Part shown: one piece after another, positions 19,911 through 27,354 of the stretch
How positions within the stretch are numbered: the first letter of the stretch is position 1
Layout of the letters: every line of letters starts with the position of its first letter
NCBI RefSeq assembly: GCF_900129935.1
Contig: NZ_FQXJ01000003.1
Span: forward strand, 124,001 to 188,000
Length of the DNA: 64,000 bases
Direction: 5' to 3'
DNA from: Desulfosporosinus lacus DSM 15449
Lineage (GTDB): Bacteria > Bacillota > Desulfitobacteriia > Desulfitobacteriales > Desulfitobacteriaceae
Made by a program: the position numbers and the translations under genes
The notes under the pieces: model-generated
Databases searched by the model: none
Told to the model about the DNA's origin: nothing
Seen by the model: only the letters and a program-made list of their open reading frames with translations

Positions 19911-20882
19911 ATGGGAAAGCTTTTCACCGATGAGCAGATTGCTCAGGCTAACCAGATCAATATTCTCGAATACGCCCGTCAGGCTGGTTATTCCGTTGAG
20001 AAAATCACACCCAAAGAATACAAAATTCCTGGCTTTGGCGGTTTACGTATTGACGGTGCTGGTCGCAAATGGAACTGTTTTTCGGCTAATGCAGGCGGGG
20101 GGCCAATCCAATTTGTCATGTACACAGAGAAAAAAAGCTGGGTAGAGGCAGTAAAACAGCTACTTAGTCTAAGTCAAAATCAAAATAATTTTCTTTATCG
20201 GACTTCAAGGGATATTGAAAAAGAAACTGAGGAAAAAGGCGAGTTTGTTCTCCCTGAAAAAAATAGCACCTACAAGCACGTCTTTGCCTATCTGATTAAT
20301 ACACGAAAGATAGACAAGGATATTGTTATTTCTATGGTCAAACAGAAAAAGATTTATGAAAACACTCATCGATCCTGTGTCTTCGTTGGCTATGATCAGG
20401 AAGGCATCTCCAGATATGCGTCAGTTCGCAGCACGAATACTACCGGCAGCAGCTATCGCGGAGACGTCGCAAATTCCGATAAAGCCTTTGCTTTTAGTAT
20501 CAAAGGATTGAGCAACACCATCCGAGTTTTTGAATCCCCTATTGATGCGTTGAGTTATACTGCATTCCTTAAGCAGTTTGGGTCAGAGAATAAGGACCAC
20601 ATGTTGGCACTTGGCTGTCTTGGTGATGTATCGCTTGAACATTACTTAAAAGGCCATCCAGAAATCAATCGAATTATTTTCTGCCTGGATAATGATCAAT
20701 GGGGGCACCAGGCTCTCGATCGGTGGGTAGAAAAGTACAAACCGAATTACGCAGTAGCTCATCATTTCCCCAAGGGAAAAGATTGGAATGAGGATTTAGT
20801 TTCTTTTTTCAAAGAGATGGAGCAAAGGAGGGAAGCAGAAGCAACGTTAGACCTGGAAAGCGAAGAAGAGGCTATAATTTAG
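19911..20882 (+). CDS. DUF3991/TOPRIM-domain protein
   Basis: A 323-residue protein. The N-terminal third (INILEYARQAGYSV ... FNC-type NCFSANAGGGPIQFV) is a CHC2-like primase zinc-binding-derived fold as in DUF3991 proteins. The second half carries a TOPRIM core with IRVFESPIDALSY (acidic residue region, ~205-217) and IIFCLDNDQWG (DxD, ~258). Such proteins are frequent on conjugative elements and are thought to act in replication or transfer. ATG behind GAAAGGAGG. Confidence 0.8.
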   Translation: MGKLFTDEQIAQANQINILEYARQAGYSVEKITPKEYKIPGFGGLRIDGAGRKWNCFSANAGGGPIQFVMYTEKKSWVEAVKQLLSLSQNQNNFLYRTSRDIEKETEEKGEFVLPEKNSTYKHVFAYLINTRKIDKDIVISMVKQKKIYENTHRSCVFVGYDQEGISRYASVRSTNTTGSSYRGDVANSDKAFAFSIKGLSNTIRVFESPIDALSYTAFLKQFGSENKDHMLALGCLGDVSLEHYLKGHPEINRIIFCLDNDQWGHQALDRWVEKYKPNYAVAHHFPKGKDWNEDLVSFFKEMEQRREAEATLDLESEEEAII

Positions 20883-20902
20883 CCGAATAAAGGAGGCTGA
20901 CC

Positions 20903-21256
20903 ATGAAGACTGATTTGGAATCAGATGGTTCACCGTTAAGGTATGCAATATCCAATGATAAGGTTGTTCTTGTTTCAGCAAGTGTAAGGAATATAGCCTA
21001 TTTAGCGGAAAGTTTTAATCAATATCCTCCATTAAATAACGCAGCTACTATTCAGGAAAAGGAAGCTATTGCAAAAGAAGCATTTGAAGCAGAAGGTTAC
21101 AAAGAAAATGTAGATTTTGTGTTTGTTCCGGTAGAAGAGTTGAAAGAGGAAGTCGATAGATACAACCAAGAGAATTGTGAGAAAGAGGAGTTTGAAGAAG
21201 CTGAAGGCTCTGCAGTGGACCTAGAAGAAGACTGCGAAGAAGGTATGGAACTCTGA
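20903..21256 (+). CDS. Hypothetical acidic protein
   Basis: A 117-residue protein with a Glu-rich C-terminal tail (EEFEEAEGSAVDLEEDCEEG). No family recognised. GGAGG lies seven bases before the ATG, and the gene follows the TOPRIM gene by 20 bp. Confidence 0.55.
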   Translation: MKTDLESDGSPLRYAISNDKVVLVSASVRNIAYLAESFNQYPPLNNAATIQEKEAIAKEAFEAEGYKENVDFVFVPVEELKEEVDRYNQENCEKEEFEEAEGSAVDLEEDCEEGMEL

Positions 21257-21355
21257 AACCCAATTCTTGGGCAGCGTTAATTAATAAGACCGTAAAAAAT
21301 TGTGCTGCTTTGGTCAATTCTGAGTACGCAATCAGGGTTTTGAGGGGAGACCATT

Positions 21356-21493
21356 ATGAAGATGAGCCAAATAATGCAAATATGCCTTCAATTGTTGACA
21401 GCAATGGGGGCATTTCTTTTTCAGTATCACCGCCCCAGATTGCGTCTTATGTCCCGGCAAGCTTCCTACTTGGGTGCTCACGCACCCCAGTAG
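21356..21493 (+). CDS. Small putative membrane peptide
   Basis: A 45-residue ORF with an excellent ribosome binding site (AGGGGAGA, seven bases before ATG) and a hydrophobic helix (LQLLTAMGAFLF). Its last codons lie in the first of three hairpins. A competing frame (~21253-21582) also looks coding in its first half (NSWAALINKTVKNCAAL) but has no good start. Only one is likely to be translated. Confidence 0.35.
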   Translation: MKMSQIMQICLQLLTAMGAFLFQYHRPRLRLMSRQASYLGAHAPQ

Positions 21494-21540
21494 CTTGTTG
21501 GGAGTGCCTCCCAAACCCTCTTATGGGGACTGCGTCCCCA
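21466..21540. repeat. Three tandem GC-rich hairpins
   Basis: 21466-21493 (CTACTTGGGTGC / GCACCCCAGTAG), 21498-21514 (TTGGGA/TCCCAA) and 21524-21540 (TGGGGAC/GTCCCCA) follow one another. They resemble transcription stops or secondary-structure elements seen in front of mobilization genes. No T-tract follows any of them. Confidence 0.65.
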
Positions 21541-21585
21541 AACCCCTCTTGGATATTGAACAGAGGATTGAAAGGCGGGTAGTAT

Positions 21586-22137
21586 ATGTCAAACAGAGAA
21601 GATTGGTTCGCAGTTTCTTCATTTTTGTACTCAGGGATCTCAAGCAAAATTAGTTTTTGCAAGGACTTTCCGACGCTTGCCACTCCTGAAAATTTGAAGG
21701 AGTTGGAAGATGCCATAAATATTTATTCGAAAAATTGCATGACAAGTGTCAAATATTTACGAGAGGATTATGAGCGCTTAGTTAAACAGTCCATGGAGGT
21801 TGAATACAAGAGAGAAGCCTCTCAAGAAAACATCCTTGCAAGAACTATTGAAGATTATAGAAAACAGGAAAGATTTGATCCTCAGCAACTTAAGCAAATT
21901 GAGATCGGTTTGGAAAAGGGAATTGATGTTTCAAAGTACGCTGATCCTTCCTATGACGTAGATCAAATGCTGGAGATCCGTTGGGGCCTGGAGGATGGCG
22001 TGGATGTGAATTCCTATGCTGATCCGAAGCTTACCCCAAGAGAAATGGAAAGAAAACGGCTAAATATGAATTGGGGTAGCAAAGTCAGTGAGGAAGTAGA
22101 AGTCGAAGTGAAAGATGAATATGACATGGAAATCTAA
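21586..22137 (+). CDS. Repeat protein (27-residue repeats), upstream of mobC
   Basis: A 183-residue protein. Its second half holds two clear copies of a ~27-residue repeat of form Qx(L/M)xxIxxGLExGxDVxxYADP (residues ~105-160) plus a partial third. The same repeat builds most of the protein at 25073. The N-terminal half is helical and unrelated to anything I know. The pair flanks the MobC/relaxase genes, suggesting a role in mobilization; that is inference from position. Confidence 0.65.
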   Translation: MSNREDWFAVSSFLYSGISSKISFCKDFPTLATPENLKELEDAINIYSKNCMTSVKYLREDYERLVKQSMEVEYKREASQENILARTIEDYRKQERFDPQQLKQIEIGLEKGIDVSKYADPSYDVDQMLEIRWGLEDGVDVNSYADPKLTPREMERKRLNMNWGSKVSEEVEVEVKDEYDMEI

Positions 22138-22158
22138 CCTATTAAGAGGTGAGGATGA

Positions 22159-22488
22159 GTGAGAGCTAAGCCAAAGCGAGTTGTGATTTGGGTTACAGAA
22201 GAAAAAAAGAAAGTACTTAAGGAAAAAGCGAAAGCCGCCGGTAATTGCCATCTTTCTGACTACATACTCCAGATGGAGGAACGAGGAATCATCTACGTGG
22301 TCGAAGACGTGCCCAAGTTTCTTCGGCAGCTCAGTGGAATGGCCAACAACCTGAACCAGCTTACTCATTTATGCCACATCGGGAAAATTAAAGATCCTGA
22401 AATTCTCGTGCACCTTAAATTAAATATGAATGGGGTGAAAGACATATTGCGGTCATTGAATTCATTAATCGCGCGAACAAAGAAATAA
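22159..22488 (+). CDS. mobC: MobC-like relaxosome accessory protein
   Basis: A 109-residue protein with a ribbon-helix-helix-like start (RVVIWVTEEKKKVLKEKAK) and the MobC-type segment LRQLSGMANNLNQLTHLCH (~residues 55-73). MobC proteins bind oriT and help the relaxase open the strand. GTG start with GGTGAGG upstream. Its 3' end overlaps the beginning of the relaxase reading frame. Confidence 0.82.
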   Translation: MRAKPKRVVIWVTEEKKKVLKEKAKAAGNCHLSDYILQMEERGIIYVVEDVPKFLRQLSGMANNLNQLTHLCHIGKIKDPEILVHLKLNMNGVKDILRSLNSLIARTKK

Positions 22489-25049
22489 GAAGTCTTCAGA
22501 AGGCAATTGACTATATTACTAACCCTGAGAAGATCAAAGTTAATGATTTTGATACTGAAATGATGGCCATCGAAAGGGTTCTGAAAGATGAAGACAGTTC
22601 TAAAGTTGTCTTGGACTATATTATGAATCCGAATAAAACTGATCTCGTTACTGGTGTTAATTGCGTGCCCGAAACGGCATTTGAAGAGATGCTAATGGTT
22701 AAAGCTGGCTACAACAAGCAAGAGGGCAGACAGTTTATCCACATCGTTCAATCCTTTCATCCGGCCGAGCAGGTTACGCCGCAGCAGGTCCACGAAATCG
22801 GCGTTCGTTTGGCAAAAGAATTTGAGCGGTTCTCAGGTTTTCAGATAATCGTTTCAACTCATTTGGATCGGGAACATCTTCACAACCACTTTGTTTTTAA
22901 CACTGTCAACATGGAGACCGGCCTTAAATGGCAGCAAAGTCCCTGGCAGATGCAGCAGTTGAAAGACTTTTCAGATGAGCTATGTAAAAATTACGATCTC
23001 AGCATCATTGAACACAAAGGAACTCAGAGAGAGTCCACTGGGGAGCACCGGGCTAAGAAACGCGAACAAAGTTGGATGCATGAGCTTCGCTTGGCGGTTG
23101 ACGCATGTAAACAAACGTCTACTGGCCGAGCCGATTTTATTTCCAACATGCAAAAACTTGGCTATCAGGTAAATTGGACAGATACCCGGAAGGACATTAC
23201 TTTTACAACGCCTGAGGGAAGGAAATGCAGAAACCTGAGACTGGATAAAACCCTTAGTAAAGAGTCTTTGCAGGAAGCCTTCCGCCTCAACAAAGAATTT
23301 GGTGATCCCAAGGTTATGGCTAGGCAGATCGGACAGTTGGAATTGGCAACTAAAGTTGCAAAAATGATGCCTGTTGAAGATGGCGTGATTGTCGAGCAGA
23401 CCATCGAAAACGAACATAGAAATGGGCAAGGCGAGATTGAAATTAAAGATGCTTTGATCACCGCGGAAGGAAATGAATTCGAGAATCACATAGAGCAAGA
23501 CCTTTTGGCTGGAGATGCGTTTGAAGAAGATGGGTCAAAAGAGAATGTAATTGTTGACCTTCAAGAAATCGCCTACATCATGGAATGGAGTGATCGTTAC
23601 AAAGAAGCTCGTACATTTCTCTATGGCAGCAAAGAGGTGGAACAAAATGTTGCCGAAGCTTACCGATTGTTTTTAGAGGAGGCTCAAATCGGCAATGCTC
23701 TAGCCTTGCATGATCTGGGCCGGATGCACATGGACGGACTTGGCGTGGAGATGAATCCCGAGACTGCCCAAGAATGGTACACTAAGGCACTTATCGCATT
23801 TCAGGCAGTAGAAAGAGATAAGTCGGGATCTTATCCTCAATACCGTATCGGCAAAATGTATGCGGCTGGATTGGGAACACCTCAGAATTACGAAGAAGCA
23901 GCAGATTGGTATGAGATGGCCGTCGCTAGAAACCACAAATACGCTCAGTACTCTTTTGCCGGTCTTTACTACCGTGGTCAAGGTGTGGAGCAGAGTCATA
24001 CGACTGCGTTTTTACTTTATGGCAAATCAGCGGCCCAAGGAAATCCTTATGCTTCTTACGAACTGGCCAAAATGTACCGGGATGGATTAGGCTGCAATAA
24101 AGATACGGAGAAGGCCGATCAATATTTCAAAAGTGCTTTTATCGGATTTTCTGCATTAGAGGCCGATAGCCATGATGACAAGCTCCAGTATCGCCTTGGT
24201 CAAATGCTCTATATGGGCACCGGCACAGAAAAAGATGCAGTAAGGGCTGTCGAGTACTTGGAGCAATCTGCCAAGCTGGGCAATGTGAATGCCCAATATT
24301 TACTTGCCAAGATTTATCTTGAGGCAGATAGTGGGCTTGAAAACGTAGAGAAAGCGTTAGAATGGCTGGGAAAGGCGACCGAAAATGGCAATGCTCAGGC
24401 TCAATATGCCTTGGGTAAGCTCTACCGCGACGGCAACCATGTAGAAAAGGATATCGTCAAAGCTCTGGCATTGTTTAAGTTGTCTGCAGAACAGGAAAAC
24501 CAATTTGCCCAATATGCTCTCGGAAAGCTGTATCTGTTTGGAGAAGAGATTCCACAGGATGCAGAAGCAGCCGTCAAATGGCTGAGCGCATCTGTCGAAC
24601 AGGAAAACAATTTTGCGCAGTATACCTTGGGTAAGTTGTACGTAGAAGGCAAGGATGTAGCAAAGGACGTGGAAGCAGGGCTAAAACTACTCACGGCTTC
24701 AGCAGAACAGGGTAACCAATTCGCCCAGTTTCAACTTGGCAAGATTTATCTGGCCGGAAAAGAAGTGGAACAAGATAAAGCCTTGGCTACTCATTGGCTA
24801 TCATTGTCGGCAGCTCAAGGAAATGAATATGCTCAACTCCTTCTAGAAAAAATGGATTCTTATAATGCAACCGAAATTGATTTTCTTTTGGTATTAATGC
24901 AGTTTTTCTCAACTCAAAACCATAGGCAAAACCAGTCTCGTAACTATCCCTTGTCACATCTCGAAGGCCACGCCCTGCGAGAAAAGATTCTAGACCTTCA
25001 ATTTGGCAGCATTATGAATTGGGATAAAGGTCAAGGTTACGAACGATAA
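22446..25049 (+). CDS. Relaxase (MobP/VirD2-type) with C-terminal Sel1 repeats
   Basis: The N-terminus has the relaxase fold: VIEFINRANK, AIDYITNPEK (candidate nucleophile Tyr), a VTGVNC segment, and the metal-binding motif HLDREHLHNHFVFN. It nicks one strand at oriT and leads it into the recipient. The first ATG (22560) would cut off the canonical start. In-frame homology-like sequence runs back to an ATT at 22446, seven to eight bases after GGGGTG, inside mobC. From ~residue 390 on, the protein consists of at least ten Sel1-type repeats (AQYxLGKLYxxG), a helical protein-interaction solenoid. The total is about 867 residues, with Sel1 repeats over roughly half. The start codon is uncertain. 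Confidence 0.88.
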   Translation: MAVIEFINRANKEIRSLQKAIDYITNPEKIKVNDFDTEMMAIERVLKDEDSSKVVLDYIMNPNKTDLVTGVNCVPETAFEEMLMVKAGYNKQEGRQFIHIVQSFHPAEQVTPQQVHEIGVRLAKEFERFSGFQIIVSTHLDREHLHNHFVFNTVNMETGLKWQQSPWQMQQLKDFSDELCKNYDLSIIEHKGTQRESTGEHRAKKREQSWMHELRLAVDACKQTSTGRADFISNMQKLGYQVNWTDTRKDITFTTPEGRKCRNLRLDKTLSKESLQEAFRLNKEFGDPKVMARQIGQLELATKVAKMMPVEDGVIVEQTIENEHRNGQGEIEIKDALITAEGNEFENHIEQDLLAGDAFEEDGSKENVIVDLQEIAYIMEWSDRYKEARTFLYGSKEVEQNVAEAYRLFLEEAQIGNALALHDLGRMHMDGLGVEMNPETAQEWYTKALIAFQAVERDKSGSYPQYRIGKMYAAGLGTPQNYEEAADWYEMAVARNHKYAQYSFAGLYYRGQGVEQSHTTAFLLYGKSAAQGNPYASYELAKMYRDGLGCNKDTEKADQYFKSAFIGFSALEADSHDDKLQYRLGQMLYMGTGTEKDAVRAVEYLEQSAKLGNVNAQYLLAKIYLEADSGLENVEKALEWLGKATENGNAQAQYALGKLYRDGNHVEKDIVKALALFKLSAEQENQFAQYALGKLYLFGEEIPQDAEAAVKWLSASVEQENNFAQYTLGKLYVEGKDVAKDVEAGLKLLTASAEQGNQFAQFQLGKIYLAGKEVEQDKALATHWLSLSAAQGNEYAQLLLEKMDSYNATEIDFLLVLMQFFSTQNHRQNQSRNYPLSHLEGHALREKILDLQFGSIMNWDKGQGYER

Positions 25050-25072
25050 ACTTTACAAGGGAGGTATAAAAA

Positions 25073-25921
25073 ATGTCAGAAAGCATACCAGAAATTCAGA
25101 TCCCGGAGAGCAAAGGGAAAATTATGAGACAGATCAATGCCTTGGAAATGATGGTCAAAGAGGACACTAATGATCATGACCGGCACATTCATGAAACAGC
25201 ATTAAACGATTTACAAAAAGCGTTAAAACAAAGTCAGATCAGTGAGTCATTAGAAAACTATAAACAACTTGGGATTGACGGTGAAAAATTAAATGAGATT
25301 AAAGTCGGGCTTGAAAATGGTATCGATTTGTTACCCTATGCAATAAAAGGATTTGATGCTAGCCAATTACATGAAATTCATCTGGGACAAAAACAAGGCG
25401 TGAACACCGAAGCCTATGCGAAGAAGGAATTTAATTCGTTGCAAATGGGAATTATTCGGATAGGTTTAGAACATAGGGTTGATGTCTCTGTTTATGCGAA
25501 GCCAGAATACGATGGACACCAGATGGACGAAATAAGGATAGGGTTAATAAAAGGACTTGATGTTATTTGCTATGCTAATCCGAATTTCTCTTGGCAACAG
25601 ATGTTTATCATTCAAAATGGGTTAGAAAAAGGTATAGATGTAAGCATTTTTGCAAAAGAAGAGTTTGATCAATCTCAAATGGAATTGTTGAATCTCATGC
25701 TTTCAAGGAATATGGACGTTTCGAAATATGCTATGCCTGAAGTTCCTGCTGAAGAAATGGCACGGGAATACTTCAAGGACATTGGGATAAGCATTTCGGA
25801 TAATGAAAATCCACTAGAGTCCTTCGATTTTTTTGATCACTATAACAAAACTAAGGGAGAAAAAATTGATATAGAAAATGATCATCGGACGGATGACGGT
25901 GACTGGGAACATGAATCTTAG
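25073..25921 (+). CDS. Repeat protein (27-residue repeats), downstream of relaxase
   Basis: A 282-residue protein with about seven consecutive 27-residue repeats from residue ~60 to 235 (consensus Q-M-x-x-I-R-x-G-L-x-x-G-x-D-V-x-x-Y-A). It shares the repeat with the protein at 21586. The repeats are probably helix pairs forming a solenoid, but no family name is known to me. ATG behind GGGAGG. The next gene starts 16 bp later. Confidence 0.7.
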   Translation: MSESIPEIQIPESKGKIMRQINALEMMVKEDTNDHDRHIHETALNDLQKALKQSQISESLENYKQLGIDGEKLNEIKVGLENGIDLLPYAIKGFDASQLHEIHLGQKQGVNTEAYAKKEFNSLQMGIIRIGLEHRVDVSVYAKPEYDGHQMDEIRIGLIKGLDVICYANPNFSWQQMFIIQNGLEKGIDVSIFAKEEFDQSQMELLNLMLSRNMDVSKYAMPEVPAEEMAREYFKDIGISISDNENPLESFDFFDHYNKTKGEKIDIENDHRTDDGDWEHES

Positions 25922-25937
25922 GAGAGGGGGAAGCCAT

Positions 25938-26570
25938 ATGGCAGAGAAGCAACGTTTATTAGTGGATATGGACGGCACACTTGCCGTCTTCACTCCTGTT
26001 GACGAGCTGGAAACATTATATGAACAAGGATACTTTCTTAATCTTAAGCCAATTAACAATGTCGTTCAGTCCGTTAAAGAAATCATTAAGCATAACTCAG
26101 ACATTGAAGTCAGTATACTATCCGCCTATTTGTCAGATAGTCCCTATGCTTTGGATGAGAAAAACGCATGGCTTGATCAATATCTTCCTGAAGTGGACCT
26201 AGAGCATCGTATCTTTTCACCTTGTGGATCAGACAAAAAAGACTATCTTCCGGGCGGCATAAGGGAAACGGATTTTCTGTTAGATGATTACACCCACAAT
26301 TTAAAGCAATGGCAGCCGCCCGCGCGAGGTATTAAGTTACTTAATGGTATTAACGATACACGGGGAACATGGGAGCATGACCGTATACGGTATGACAAAT
26401 CTCCGGAAGAATTAGCGGGGAATATTGTCAACATAATGCGAGGTGAGGCGCAAATACATGATGATAAACTTAATGCTTTAGCGCCGAATAACTATTGTGC
26501 TCCTTATTGGAATAAGCATTCGTTAGTTAACGATAACGAGATTGAAGATGAATGGGAAAATGTTCCCTAA
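25938..26570 (+). CDS. 5'(3')-deoxyribonucleotidase-like HAD phosphatase
   Basis: A 210-residue HAD-superfamily protein. It has catalytic motif I VDMDGTLAVF (~8-17), a SAYL motif II region, and FLLDDYTHNL (acidic motif IV). The layout resembles NT5C-type nucleotidases that remove phosphate from (deoxy)nucleoside monophosphates. The frame is open further upstream, but ATG 25938 has GGAGAGGGGG in front and starts the domain correctly. Carriage on an ICE may influence nucleotide pools during transfer; that is speculation. Confidence 0.8.
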   Translation: MAEKQRLLVDMDGTLAVFTPVDELETLYEQGYFLNLKPINNVVQSVKEIIKHNSDIEVSILSAYLSDSPYALDEKNAWLDQYLPEVDLEHRIFSPCGSDKKDYLPGGIRETDFLLDDYTHNLKQWQPPARGIKLLNGINDTRGTWEHDRIRYDKSPEELAGNIVNIMRGEAQIHDDKLNALAPNNYCAPYWNKHSLVNDNEIEDEWENVP

Positions 26571-26649
26571 CCAAATCCAGATAAATACCACTTCTCAATT
26601 AAGCCCAATTCAAGGAATCTATATATAAACGAAAGGAGGATTTCAATGG

Positions 26650-27336
26650 ATGGACTATGATGAATTAAAAGACGATTTTACTCAAGCATGGTATCACGAA
26701 TTGTTTAGGCGGCTCAGGGAAGACGGGTATGAGATAGATTTGATTAATAACCACCGAATCTATGCCAATATTTACTCGGGAGATGCTTTGGTCTGCCAAA
26801 TTGATAAGGATAATGAGCTCAGTGGTGATTGGAGCGGTAAAGTCGTTAAGAGAATTGCTGAAGAAACGGCGGAATATGTATTTGCCCATAAAACGGCACC
26901 GACAATAAATTGTATTATTTCGGGCATGCAGCAAATGGGCTATAGAAAACTTTTGGCTTTTAATGACCAGATTCTGGCTGTAAAAAAGATTAGAGAGAAA
27001 GGTTATCAATTTGCCACAGGCTATCGGACAGTATTAAGTCTTAACCACTACATCTTGAATAAAAGATACTGCGACTATTCGAAGGCTTGTGAAGACTTTG
27101 CCATGAGAGCGGGCTTGGTAGATCAGGATAAGCTTTTAAATGAAGCTGAATTGAAAGTGATTTATTCTGGTTTAACGCAACTCATTAGAATCGATCCCCC
27201 ACAAGTAACCTTTGAGGAGTTAACCGCTATCGGCCAAGTTTTAAACAAAATTAATTTCTCCATTTTACCCGAATTAAACCTAAGACTAAGCTTAACTGAG
27301 GCAAATAATCATGAGCTTGAAGAATTGGAAGTGTGA
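26650..27336 (+). CDS. Hypothetical ICE protein (228 residues)
   Basis: Largely helical, with N-terminal YHELFRRLREDGYEIDLINNHRIYANIY and a middle region of mixed charge; no family I can name. It has a GAAAGGAGG ribosome binding site. It sits between the nucleotidase and the coupling protein on the same strand. Two closely spaced ATGs precede the frame; 26650 is the one in frame. Confidence 0.6.
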   Translation: MDYDELKDDFTQAWYHELFRRLREDGYEIDLINNHRIYANIYSGDALVCQIDKDNELSGDWSGKVVKRIAEETAEYVFAHKTAPTINCIISGMQQMGYRKLLAFNDQILAVKKIREKGYQFATGYRTVLSLNHYILNKRYCDYSKACEDFAMRAGLVDQDKLLNEAELKVIYSGLTQLIRIDPPQVTFEELTAIGQVLNKINFSILPELNLRLSLTEANNHELEELEV

Positions 27337-27354
27337 AAAGAGGGTGATCAGGGG

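Noticed and set aside
23700-24694. Long minus-strand ORFs inside the relaxase gene
   Set aside because: They mirror the repetitive Sel1 coding sequence and are expected shadows.
21586-25921. CRISPR-like spacing of repeats
   Set aside because: The repeats are at protein level within coding genes, diverge at DNA level and have no spacers; no CRISPR array or cas gene was seen in the window.
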